From IMG/VR virus record IMGVR_UViG_3300030098_002632, positions 1 to 34,996 of that record: 34,996 bases of DNA. One strand, written 5' to 3'. Under the pieces are notes generated by a model. That model was not told where the DNA came from. It made no database searches and saw only the letters and a program-made list of their open reading frames with translations. The position numbers were made by a program, and so were the translations under genes. Origin of the DNA: a virus. Of the stretch, positions 23,960-30,226 are shown one piece after another; positions within the stretch are counted from its first letter, which is position 1, and each line of letters opens with the position of its first letter.

Positions 23960-24264
23960 TGTATATCTATAAAGCAATGAAAGTTCGAGTTGTATCTGGT
24001 GATACGATCAAATGTTTCATAGATCTTGGATTTAATGTTTCACTACAATCTATGCGAGTAAAGCTTCTAAATTTAAAAGCTCCAACTGGCATTGCTGGTG
24101 ATAAAGCAAAAGCTCATCTCGATAGTATTTTGCCAGAAAAATTCTCTATAAAAACAAGAATTGAGGACGGCATAATCATTGCTGATGTTATGAGCGGCGG
24201 AGAAAGCATTAATCAAAAAATGCTCGACTCTGGAATGTGTGAGAAGTTCACGAAAGATGAATAA
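23959..24264 (+). CDS. Degenerate staphylococcal-nuclease-fold protein
   Basis: 101 aa. 'KVRVVSGDTIKCFIDLGFNV' and 'MRVKLLNLKAPTGIAGDKAK' align by eye with the SNase/thermonuclease pattern: G-D-T, then R-x-x-L-x-x-I-D-x-P-E. D15 and R33 are kept. The calcium ligand Asp and catalytic Glu of 'I-D-x-P-E' are replaced by K40 and T43, so nuclease activity is unlikely. The family's usual second catalytic Arg region is shortened too. It may keep a binding role. It is the last gene of the rightward late/cargo run, before the attP-like region. Confidence 0.68.
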   Translation: MYIYKAMKVRVVSGDTIKCFIDLGFNVSLQSMRVKLLNLKAPTGIAGDKAKAHLDSILPEKFSIKTRIEDGIIIADVMSGGESINQKMLDSGMCEKFTKDE

Positions 24265-24269
24265 TAATT

Positions 24270-24295
24270 CTCTCGCCTTTATCTCGCCTTTTTTA
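24270..24295 (+). repeat. Arm-type direct repeat, copy 1
   Basis: 26 bp, 25 identical to 24500-24525. Each copy is itself two tandem 11-bp units built on TCTCGCCTTT. The copies stand on either side of the core inverted repeats, as integrase arm sites do in lambda P and P' arms. Confidence 0.7.
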
Positions 24296-24313
24296 GTGTA
24301 AAAACACACTACT

Positions 24314-24349
24314 AAGCATAATTAAGCATATACATATTAGGAAAGCATA
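24314..24349 (+). repeat. Three AAGCATA sites in helical phase
   Basis: AAGCATA at 24314-24320, 24324-24330 and 24343-24349. Start-to-start distances are 10 and 19 bp, near one and two helical turns, so all three lie on the same face of DNA. Such phased short repeats between arm and core sites are typical of excisionase (Xis) or accessory factor binding. Confidence 0.55.
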
Positions 24350-24399
24350 AATTCCTAAAACCTAATCCCACCTTTAATAAGCGATGTAAAATAAGGCTT

Positions 24400-24451
24400 T
24401 ACGACCACTCAAAAATCGGTAGAATACTGTTTTTGGGAAACAGTGGTCGTA
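24400..24451. other. Candidate attP core: nested inverted repeats resembling a tRNA-Pro anticodon arm
   Basis: The outer arms are TACGACCACT (24400-24409) and AGTGGTCGTA (24442-24451), perfectly complementary. The inner arms are ACTGTTT (24426-24432) and AAACAGT (24438-24444) around TTGGG. Read as a tRNA, CTGTT-TTTGGGA-AACAG is a 5-bp stem with the 7-nt loop TTTGGGA, identical to the anticodon loop of the tRNA-Pro(UGG) at 26166-26243. The next bases (TGGTCGTAG) also resemble that tRNA's variable-loop region (AGGTCGCAG). Similarity ends before the T-arm. Confidence 0.5.
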
Positions 24452-24499
24452 GCCCTCTAAACCGCAGAAATCCAACACTTTTACCAAAATAACACAAAA

Positions 24500-24525
24500 C
24501 TCTCGCCTTTTTCTCGCCTTTTTTA
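24500..24525 (+). repeat. Arm-type direct repeat, copy 2
   Basis: Same orientation as copy 1 with a single mismatch (T24511 for A24281), 230 bp apart. It ends 4 bp before the operator and next to the integrase -35, so integrase binding could also repress its own promoter. Confidence 0.7.
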
Positions 24526-24555
24526 TTGATTAATGTGCCACATTAACTGTATAAT
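24526..24555 (+). promoter_or_regulatory. Integrase promoter with operator palindrome between -35 and -10
   Basis: TTGATT (24526-24531), 18-bp spacer, TATAAT (24550-24555, perfect -10). The palindrome TTAATGT-GCC-ACATTAA (24530-24546) lies between and overlaps the -35, an ideal place for a repressor to block RNA polymerase. The start codon is 29 bp after the -10, with AGGAG as ribosome binding site. Confidence 0.75.
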
Positions 24556-24583
24556 AAGGCATATTAACAAATAGGAGAAAACG

Positions 24584-25924
24584 ATGATTAATATAACTAC
24601 TAGAAAAATTGGCGAAGCTTCATACTGGGTTGCAGATTTTAGATATGCGCCGAGTGGTTTTTCAGTTGAGGACTGGAAGCAAAAATCAGATGAGTTAGTT
24701 GCCGCAAAACTTTTACCTAAAAATAAAAGATTAAATATTAACAAATCAAAAATGAATAAAAATGCTGTACGCGAAAAGTGCGCAGCATTAATTAACGATG
24801 TTCACGACCACGATATGAGTAAAGATATATTGATGGTGAAAGATCTTTTTGCAGATACTACTGGCATTGAAGATTTTGACTGGAAGCAGCATGAGAATTA
24901 TTTAGGTCGTAGATATGCAGTGGATCTAAAATTAAATAGATCTATCACGCAATCCACTTTTGATTACGAATTAAATCTTTGCAAAAAAATTGTAAAACTT
25001 TTTGGTGATAAAAACTGGTCTAAATTAAATGCTGAAAATTGCATGGTTGAATTAAGACAATATTGCGCTGACAATGCTAACGATTTAGAAACTGAGGATC
25101 TTCGATTAGCAAGTTCTTATGGAACATTTAAAAGATCTTTTAATTTGCTTAAAGCGATCTCCAGATACTTAAATAAATTCTATCAAGTTAAGGATGTTTT
25201 TGCTGATGTATTATTAAAAGATTTTCCTGCTCCAAAAATTATTTCTGATTATAACGAAATTAAAGATGCTAGAACTGATGCAGTTAATGTTGATGATGTT
25301 TTATATTACACTGAGCAAAGTTATTTAAAAGGCATCCATAACCGTCCAGAGCATCTTAGAAACTTATGGCTTGAGCAGTTACTTATTACGATCGAAATGT
25401 TTAAGAGAACTGGTATGAGAAAAGGTGAACTTCTTGCGTTGACTTGGGATGATCTACAGTTAGTTGAAAAGGGCAACAGAAAATTTGCTACTTTATCAAT
25501 TAACAAAAGCTTTAACAGAAATACCCAAATATTAAGCAAGCCTAAAACTGCTAAAGGTGTAAGAACCGTTCCTTTATCTTTTGATTTTTATGAAAGATTA
25601 ATGGCTTATAAAGAGATCCAAATAGAGAGCGAATTAATGTTTCCTAACTCCGTAGGTAAATATGATACCAGAGATCGTTTTGGTAAGGCTCTAAGAGCAG
25701 GAAATAAGCTTGTACATGGCAGCAATAAATCAAAGTATTTAACTGTACACGGCATCCGCCATTTCTACGCAACGAAGTTCTTAAATGAAAATCAAGGATC
25801 TTTAGATGACTTATCAGTTCTTTTAGGACATACTGATCCTGCTACAACTATTAAGAACTATGTTGATAACAGAAATATACCAACTGATAGACTTGCTGAT
25901 ATAGCAGATAGAATAGGAGCTTAA
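24584..25924 (+). CDS. int: Tyrosine integrase
   Basis: 446 aa. All catalytic elements are visible: R279 ('KRTGMRKGELLALTWDD'), the lysine of the beta hairpin ('SKPKTAKGVRTVPL'), H389-x-x-R392 ('TVHGIRHFYATKF'), H416 ('LLGHTDPATT') and nucleophile Y426 ('IKNYVD'). Residues 1-100 are the arm-binding/AP2-like N-terminal part, and about 105-210 the core-binding SAM-like domain. It catalyses phage integration at attP x attB and, with a directionality factor, excision. AGGAG lies ahead of the ATG. Its promoter carries the phage's operator palindrome, so expression is tied to the immunity circuit. The next small gene follows after 1 bp. Confidence 0.95.
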   Translation: MINITTRKIGEASYWVADFRYAPSGFSVEDWKQKSDELVAAKLLPKNKRLNINKSKMNKNAVREKCAALINDVHDHDMSKDILMVKDLFADTTGIEDFDWKQHENYLGRRYAVDLKLNRSITQSTFDYELNLCKKIVKLFGDKNWSKLNAENCMVELRQYCADNANDLETEDLRLASSYGTFKRSFNLLKAISRYLNKFYQVKDVFADVLLKDFPAPKIISDYNEIKDARTDAVNVDDVLYYTEQSYLKGIHNRPEHLRNLWLEQLLITIEMFKRTGMRKGELLALTWDDLQLVEKGNRKFATLSINKSFNRNTQILSKPKTAKGVRTVPLSFDFYERLMAYKEIQIESELMFPNSVGKYDTRDRFGKALRAGNKLVHGSNKSKYLTVHGIRHFYATKFLNENQGSLDDLSVLLGHTDPATTIKNYVDNRNIPTDRLADIADRIGA

Positions 25925-25925
25925 A

Positions 25926-26150
25926 ATGAAATATGTAAAAAATTTTTTTATAGATGAAGCTGCTGGTGAAAAATTATGGATTCATAAACTTCGAGATAAG
26001 ACTGGAAAAACTTTTACATTAAAATCTACAGTACAGCATACTGATAAAGAAGTTACAGAAAAATTATATACATTTTATAAAGATTTAATTAATCGAGATG
26101 GAACATTTAAAAGAGATTTTGAACTTTATAGTTATTATGCTAAATACTAA
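25926..26150 (+). CDS. Small basic hypothetical protein co-transcribed with int
   Basis: 74 aa, starting 1 bp after the integrase stop. It is rich in Lys and aromatic residues ('YVKNFFIDEAAGEKLWIHKL' and 'LYTFYKDLINRDGTFKRDFE'). No HTH is obvious. Being coupled to int it might assist recombination or be a small regulatory protein. I do not recognise a family. Confidence 0.55.
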   Translation: MKYVKNFFIDEAAGEKLWIHKLRDKTGKTFTLKSTVQHTDKEVTEKLYTFYKDLINRDGTFKRDFELYSYYAKY

Positions 26151-26165
26151 TCCGTGATGTAAGGA

Positions 26166-26243
26166 CGGAGTGTAGCGCAGTCTGGTTAGCGCACGCGCTT
26201 TGGGAGCGTGAGGTCGCAGGTTCGAATCCTGCCACTCCGACCA
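26166..26243 (+). tRNA. tRNA-Pro(UGG), complete with encoded CCA
   Basis: Acceptor stem CGGAGTG/CACTCCG (26166-26172 with 26233-26239), discriminator A, CCA 26241-26243. D-stem GCGC/GCGC. Anticodon stem CGCGC/GCGTG (one G-U pair) with loop TTTGGGA, so anticodon TGG at 26201-26203. T-arm GCAGG-TTCGAAT-CCTGC. Every stem pairs, so the gene looks functional. It is the only tRNA gene seen. Anticodon UGG reads CCA, which is the dominant proline codon here (14 of 16 in the capsid gene by my count). Because it is complete, it is cargo rather than a leftover attP tail. Confidence 0.96.
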
Positions 26244-26251
26244 TTTTCTTC

Positions 26252-26268
26252 TTGATGCTGTACATTAA
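26252..26268. promoter_or_regulatory. Degenerate operator copy before the 26.3-kb gene
   Basis: TTGATGC-TGT-ACATTAA keeps one perfect half-site and 5 of 7 bases in the other, with the same 3-bp spacer as the perfect copies. A TTGATG (26252-26257), 16 bp, TAAGAT (26274-26279) pair could be the promoter it covers. Confidence 0.5.
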
Positions 26269-26302
26269 ATGGTTAAGATAAAGCATTAATAGGAGAAAAA
26301 TA

Positions 26303-26866
26303 ATGAAAAATAAATTAACTGGGATTTTAATAGATCCATTTAAGCTTACTGTCGAAGATTTTGAATTAGATTACAACGACGAGTACGGTTATAAAAAAAT
26401 TCAAGAAGCTATCAACTGTAAAACTTTTAGTGTTACCAGATTAGATCAAACTGAAGTTATGTTTATTGATGATGAGGGAAGATTAAAAACTCACCAGAGA
26501 GGTTTTTATTTGCATACTTTGATAAATAGTTTAGGACACTTTAACGCCGAAATAGCGCAAGCTGATTTAGTATTTAATCAATTAGAGGGAAAGCATGGAT
26601 CTTTAGTGGATGACTTAAAAAGCAATGCTAGATTTTTTGTTGGTAAAGCACTTATTCTAAGCGATGGCGGCACTGGTGAAAGTTACGACACTCAATATTC
26701 TGTTGAAAAAATTAAAGGCGATTTTGCAATATATAAACTATATATAACTGATAATGATTTAGAAGTTGGAAATATTCCTTACGGAATTAGCTTTGTTGAA
26801 ACAAATAGGGCAGAGGGCTTTTCTTTACATCCACACACAACTCATATTGACGCGGCTTTAATATAA
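26303..26866 (+). CDS. DUF3846-like protein
   Basis: 187 aa. The first 65 residues ('KLTGILIDPFKLTVEDFELD', 'YKKIQEAINCKTFSVTRL', 'TEVMFIDDEGRLK') match my memory of the DUF3846 pattern found in many phages and plasmids: a short ubiquitin-like beta domain that ends with an 'n/d-e-g-k-l' strand. The rest ('GSLVDDLKSNARFFVGKALI' and 'VEKIKGDFAIYKLYITDNDL') is unassigned. AGGAG precedes the ATG, and a degenerate operator lies 34 bp upstream. The 3' end overlaps the convergent metallophosphoesterase gene by 9 bp. It may be expressed from the prophage; function unknown. Confidence 0.6.
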   Translation: MKNKLTGILIDPFKLTVEDFELDYNDEYGYKKIQEAINCKTFSVTRLDQTEVMFIDDEGRLKTHQRGFYLHTLINSLGHFNAEIAQADLVFNQLEGKHGSLVDDLKSNARFFVGKALILSDGGTGESYDTQYSVEKIKGDFAIYKLYITDNDLEVGNIPYGISFVETNRAEGFSLHPHTTHIDAALI

Positions 26867-27991
26867 CCCTGCATCAATTTTAGCTTTAGCAGCTGCGCGC
26901 CGACTGTTTAAAAAGTTAGCGCCAGCTTCTACATCTGCAAAGCAAGTAACCCAGCTCCACGGATTACGATCATTAGGATCTACGACAACAAAGACACTTT
27001 CACATCCATTACTATCCGCATCAAACTCAATATTCAGTTTTTCATGCGCATAATCATCCCACCATTTATAACCTTTTGCACGGCAGAGCCAGACAACTTC
27101 TCCAGCTTCTTCAAGATGTGTCTGCATAACGCTGCCAATGTGTAAATGTCCTGCAATATAAACATGAGCGCCACGACCAGCTCCAAACATTGCAGCACGC
27201 AAAACGCCATGTAATTTATTGTAAATCGATGTTCCTTTAAAGTTATGTTTTTGATAAATCTGGAAATCGCGACCATTAGGGAAAGTAAATTTAGCTCGAA
27301 TAGCCCAGTCATCTTCAACTGCATTTTTTGGTTTTTGCATCCATTTAACAGGATCTCCAGCGCCACTCCATGCGCCATGATTTCCACTGATAATAAGTTT
27401 TGCCAAACTCTGATCTATAATCCATTGAACCATATCCCAAGCTTGCTTCTGGGTAGTTTCAGAATTTTGGAAATTTCTTACTAGATACCCTACCCAATTA
27501 TTAAGATGGTCGCCTAAAAGTATAGAAGTTACATAGGGTTGATTTTCTTGCACGATTTTAAAATGTTTTTTAAGAGTAATCAGATCACAATAAGGATCGT
27601 CAATATGCATATCGCCAAAGATACAAAAGCCAATTGGCATAGCATTACCTTTGTAAGTTTCTTTAACTTTAATCTCTACCAATTCTTTTTTCTGTAAACG
27701 GTTCTGCTTACGCAAAAAAGCTTGAGAGCGATCTTCAATAATTTCTTCTATGGGTTTATCATCATCTTGGATTACAGGAAGATCTAAAAGCTCGTCAGAG
27801 GGCTTATATTCTTGCTCTGGTTTAACCTTATTTAGATCTATTCTTTGCCGTGCAGCGCTTAAACGCGCTTTAAAGGCATAATAAGTTAAACCTAAAGCTG
27901 TCGCTGCTTCTTTCTGATTTTTATATTTCTTGCCCTCGCCAATATCATTGTCAGCAATTGCTACAAGGACTTTTGCATCATCTAATAACAT
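26858..27991 (-). CDS. Calcineurin-like metallophosphoesterase with N-terminal helix-turn-helix
   Basis: 377 aa. All metal-binding motifs are present: 'FGDMHIDD' (D127, H129), 'LLGDHLNNW' (D161), 'ISGNHGAW' (N204, H205) and 'AGHLHIG' (H282, H284). It is a dimetal phosphoesterase, probably acting on nucleic acid or nucleotides. Residues 20-50 ('NQKEAATALGLTYYAFKARL') form an HTH, so the enzyme may be directed to DNA. It is the last gene of the leftward early operon, and its ATG shares a base with the stop of the nuclease-like gene upstream. Distal position in an early operon with Erf and SSB-like genes suggests a recombination or replication role. Confidence 0.85.
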   Translation of the reverse strand: MLLDDAKVLVAIADNDIGEGKKYKNQKEAATALGLTYYAFKARLSAARQRIDLNKVKPEQEYKPSDELLDLPVIQDDDKPIEEIIEDRSQAFLRKQNRLQKKELVEIKVKETYKGNAMPIGFCIFGDMHIDDPYCDLITLKKHFKIVQENQPYVTSILLGDHLNNWVGYLVRNFQNSETTQKQAWDMVQWIIDQSLAKLIISGNHGAWSGAGDPVKWMQKPKNAVEDDWAIRAKFTFPNGRDFQIYQKHNFKGTSIYNKLHGVLRAAMFGAGRGAHVYIAGHLHIGSVMQTHLEEAGEVVWLCRAKGYKWWDDYAHEKLNIEFDADSNGCESVFVVVDPNDRNPWSWVTCFADVEAGANFLNSRRAAAKAKIDAGLY

Positions 27992-28440
27992 TAATTTATG
28001 TTTTGAATAATCCTAAATTTTTCGATCTTCCAGTTCATCACTGGTTCAAGATCATAAACATCATCGCGAAAGTTTACTTTTTGCATATTAACAAAACCAT
28101 CTTCGTCAAATTGAACGGTAGCAATTACATTATCAGAAAACTGGACCAGAAAGATTACTGGGATGCCAAAATGGTTTATTACATCACGACCGAACATAAC
28201 TTTTTTCATGCTGCAATAAACAGTAGGGTAAAAACCAAAAGGCTTTTTTCTTTTTCGACATTCAACAAAAGCAACAGTTCTACCATCGCGTTTGCAAAGA
28301 TAATCTAGTGGGTATCTGGGCGGACAATCGTAAGCCGTAGCTTGAGCATAATTCATATATATATTGATAAGATCTTCTTGATCTTTTCGATGATATTTAT
28401 TTTCGTACATTGTCGGATAGTATTTTGGGGTGTTAACCAT
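27991..28440 (-). CDS. PD-(D/E)XK-like phage nuclease candidate
   Basis: 149 aa. 'YPLDYLCKRDGRTVAFVECR' has the spacing of the PD-(D/E)XK core: Asp, a strand, then E-x-K, here E-C-R with Arg in place of Lys and followed by 'KRKK'. The helix 'GFYPTVYCSMKKVMFGRDVI' and the strand 'GIPVIFLVQFSDNVIATVQF' continue the restriction-fold pattern. A Holliday-junction or repair nuclease is plausible. The Lys-to-Arg change may reduce activity. GGAG precedes the ATG at 10 bp. A 39-aa upstream frame overlaps its start by 8 bp. Confidence 0.6.
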   Translation of the reverse strand: MVNTPKYYPTMYENKYHRKDQEDLINIYMNYAQATAYDCPPRYPLDYLCKRDGRTVAFVECRKRKKPFGFYPTVYCSMKKVMFGRDVINHFGIPVIFLVQFSDNVIATVQFDEDGFVNMQKVNFRDDVYDLEPVMNWKIEKFRIIQNIN

Positions 28441-28552
28441 CGATCACAATCTCCGCACTTTGCTGGCTATTGCGTGAATAACAAATCGTAATATCTTCGG
28501 CAGTATCTCCTGTTATGTTAAAGACACAAATTCCAAAAATAAAAATGTTCAC
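28433..28552 (-). CDS. 39-aa small gene coupled to the nuclease-like gene
   Basis: A GTG start at 28552 follows GAGG and encodes 39 residues to TAA at 28433 ('NIFIFGICVFNITGDTAEDI', then 'TICYSRNSQQSAEIVIDG'). It fills most of what would otherwise be a 135-bp gap in a tightly packed operon. Its last 8 bases overlap the start of the nuclease-like gene, which fits translational coupling. The N-terminus is hydrophobic but short. No family recognised. Confidence 0.45.
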   Translation of the reverse strand: MNIFIFGICVFNITGDTAEDITICYSRNSQQSAEIVIDG

Positions 28553-28575
28553 TATTACCTCGTATAGATGAGGGC

Positions 28576-28821
28576 TTAATCGCCTACTGAATTATTGTCA
28601 TCCATAACTCCATGCCGAACGAACTGATAGACTTCCTTATTCGAGAATAAAAAATAATTTTTACCTTTTATTCTTGGCTTTGGGAACTTGCCGCTCTTAA
28701 TGTAATTATACAAATTTCGCTTATTGTTTACGGTAGATTTACCAAATAAAACTTCGCACACTTGAACGGTAGTCATTAACTCACCGTAATTATCGTATTT
28801 TATATTAGAAGTCGATGTCAT
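28576..28821 (-). CDS. AlpA/excisionase-like helix-turn-helix protein
   Basis: 81 aa. Residues 16-75 ('TTVQVCEVLFGKSTVNNKRN', 'LYNYIKSGKFPKPRIKGKNY', 'FLFSNKEVYQFVR') give the winged MerR/AlpA pattern of excisionases and phage regulators: a recognition helix, then 'G.fP.P.....~~~f....v..~l'. The start at 28821 overlaps the previous gene by 17 bp. A second ATG at 28776, just after GGTGAG, would give a shorter product that keeps the whole HTH. It is the best candidate for the recombination directionality factor, which could use the AAGCATA sites near attP; that link is inference. Confidence 0.68.
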   Translation of the reverse strand: MTSTSNIKYDNYGELMTTVQVCEVLFGKSTVNNKRNLYNYIKSGKFPKPRIKGKNYFLFSNKEVYQFVRHGVMDDNNSVGD

Positions 28822-29362
28822 CTAAATCATCTTTTTCTATAAATTGGGAAGCGGCAGTTCTGGACGCTTGATCTAATGATGCGTGCGCAGGGGAGCTACG
28901 CTCTGTCGAACCACCGCTGACGGAGTGCGAGCCAACATGGCGAGAAGAACTCACTCCGTTATTCTTTTTTTCTTTTAATGCTTTTTTTTCTTCTTTTGTT
29001 AATTCAAAACCAGCATATATTTTTTTATTAGGTTTTTTATTTTCTAAATTTTTCTTCTTCTGGTTATCGCAATAAGATCTATTATAGCTATCAACTTCTT
29101 TTATAATTACGCGCATATTATCCGTGTGCCATTCTTCATAATTAGGATCAGTTGGATCTGGAGTATTAAACCAGCACTCAACTTGAATATCACCAGCTGG
29201 AATAAAAATGCCTTTTCTTTCTTTATTAGTTCGAGGATCTATCATCGTATGATACTCTGGTATCTTATGAGTTACCTCTCTGTAGTCGCAGGTAAAGCCA
29301 TCTGGAGTAGCTTTGACATAATCATCAAAATAAATAAAAGGTTTCCATTTATTGTCGTTCAT
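28805..29362 (-). CDS. Single-stranded-DNA-binding-like protein with acidic tail
   Basis: 185 aa. The start at 29362 is chosen because it follows GAGA and overlaps the Erf gene by only 14 bp; an earlier start (29461) would run far into erf. Residues 1-110 ('KPFIYFDDYVKATPDGFTCD', 'GIFIPAGDIQVECWFNTPDP', 'EEWHTDNMRVIIKEVDSYN') are strand-rich and could be an OB-like fold. Then come a Lys-rich helix, a low-complexity Ser/Gly/His linker (125-170), and the end 'KDDLDDIDF'. That acidic tip ending in Phe closely mimics the partner-binding tip of bacterial SSB (DDDIPF). With Erf next to it, an SSB role is likely but unproven. Confidence 0.55.
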   Translation of the reverse strand: MNDNKWKPFIYFDDYVKATPDGFTCDYREVTHKIPEYHTMIDPRTNKERKGIFIPAGDIQVECWFNTPDPTDPNYEEWHTDNMRVIIKEVDSYNRSYCDNQKKKNLENKKPNKKIYAGFELTKEEKKALKEKKNNGVSSSRHVGSHSVSGGSTERSSPAHASLDQASRTAASQFIEKDDLDDIDF

Positions 29363-29996
29363 TTTCGTTCTCATTTTCTGTTGTTTCTTCATTCTCTGGA
29401 TCAACATCTTGTTCTGTTTCTTCAGTATCTGACTTACCGTCCTCGCCATCGGTTGCTCCATCTGTTAAATTATCTAAATGTTGGTAAATACTCTTTTCCA
29501 TGCTTACAAATTCTTCTGCTCTTGAACCGCTTTCAGCATTATCGTCATCATCAGCACTTGCAAGATCTAACAATGCCATTTTAAAATATCGCTGAGAATA
29601 AGAACTCACTGATCCATATTCTTGCGATGTTGATTTTTCTAAAAAAACTTTTTTTGAAGCTTCTATCCATTGGCAGCTTTTTACATGATAAATTCTAGTA
29701 GCATAAATATCTTGCTCTCGATCAGTAGCATAAGGCATATTAACGCAAAGTAATTTATGCCTACTTAAAAACGGTGTAACAATTGTATTTATTAAAGGCA
29801 GAGTAGTATGACTCCAAGCAAACGCATTTTTACCAACTTTTTTATCTTTTTTTATTACACTTCCAGAAAATTGTTTTGACCATTTAGACAAATCTCTTTT
29901 TACAGCAAGTAGTGCTGGTAAAATTTCATCTACTTTTACAGAAGTTCTAAAATCTAAATGATTTTCTTTATGTTTTAACTCGTCCAATATTGTCAT
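29349..29996 (-). CDS. erf: Erf-family single-strand annealing recombinase
   Basis: 215 aa. 'NAFAWSHTTLPLINTIVTPF' and 'RHKLLCVNMPYATD' are the family's N-terminal landmarks. The strong signature is 'SQEYGSVSSYSQRYFKMALL' followed by 'DLASADDDDNA', the 'Q..GsaiTYarRYal...lgla..DDD' motif. The last 65 residues are extremely acidic (E/D/N-rich). Erf anneals single strands, circularises and recombines phage DNA. The start overlaps the preceding gene's stop (ATGA), so this is one operon with the SSB-like gene. Confidence 0.9.
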   Translation of the reverse strand: MTILDELKHKENHLDFRTSVKVDEILPALLAVKRDLSKWSKQFSGSVIKKDKKVGKNAFAWSHTTLPLINTIVTPFLSRHKLLCVNMPYATDREQDIYATRIYHVKSCQWIEASKKVFLEKSTSQEYGSVSSYSQRYFKMALLDLASADDDDNAESGSRAEEFVSMEKSIYQHLDNLTDGATDGEDGKSDTEETEQDVDPENEETTENENENERQ

Positions 29997-30226
29997 GTAA
30001 TTTCAATTCCTGTTAAGTTTCTTCGTTCAATCATTTGTTCTTTTGACAATGGATATTTTCCTACCCACAAAATACATTCAAAATTGTCTGATTGAGTTAC
30101 AACTTCAATTGCTTCTTCTTCTGAATAGTGATCGACCGCATCATTAATTATGACTTTATGCTTATTGAGCCAGATAATATTATATGAATACCATTTAGCT
30201 TTTATGTTGTGTCCTGTACCCATCAT
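29993..30226 (-). CDS. Hypothetical early protein, 77 aa
   Basis: ATG at 30226 overlaps the TGA of the small TM gene (ATGATG), so coupled initiation is likely. A TTG start at 30289 is possible but lacks a ribosome binding site. The product ('AKWYSYNIIWLNKHKVIIND', 'HYSEEEAIEVVTQSDNFECI', 'LWVGKYPLSKEQMIERR') alternates strands and helices and may be a small alpha/beta domain. No family recognised. It is upstream of erf and overlaps it by 4 bp. Confidence 0.55.
   Translation of the reverse strand: MMGTGHNIKAKWYSYNIIWLNKHKVIINDAVDHYSEEEAIEVVTQSDNFECILWVGKYPLSKEQMIERRNLTGIEIT

Larger units (their letters stand above)
24265..24583. other. 319-bp non-coding attP-like region
   Basis: There is no gene here. 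The stretch holds, in order: a 26-bp direct repeat copy (24270-24295), a TAGTGT/ACACTA inverted repeat (24295-24312), three AAGCATA sites, an inverted repeat TTAGGAA/TTCCTAA (24339-24358), a core of nested inverted repeats (24400-24451), the second 26-bp direct repeat copy (24500-24525), and the integrase promoter with its operator (24526-24555). This is the layout expected of a phage attachment site with arm-type, excisionase-type and core-type sites immediately upstream of int. Confidence 0.65.

Noticed and set aside
24268-24296. T-rich sequence after the SNase-fold gene as an intrinsic terminator
   Set aside because: T-runs are present but no GC-rich stem precedes them; the same sequence recurs at 24500 before the integrase, so it is a repeat element.
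24270-24525. The two 26-bp TCTCGCC repeats as a CRISPR or transposon ends
   Set aside because: Only two copies 230 bp apart, same orientation, no spacers of equal size, no transposase and no target duplication. Arm-type integrase sites fit better.
26166-26243. tRNA-Pro gene as the attP itself
   Set aside because: An excised phage normally carries only the 3' part of its target tRNA. This one is complete with acceptor 5' strand and CCA, and the ends show a free phage genome rather than an integrated one, so it is treated as cargo.
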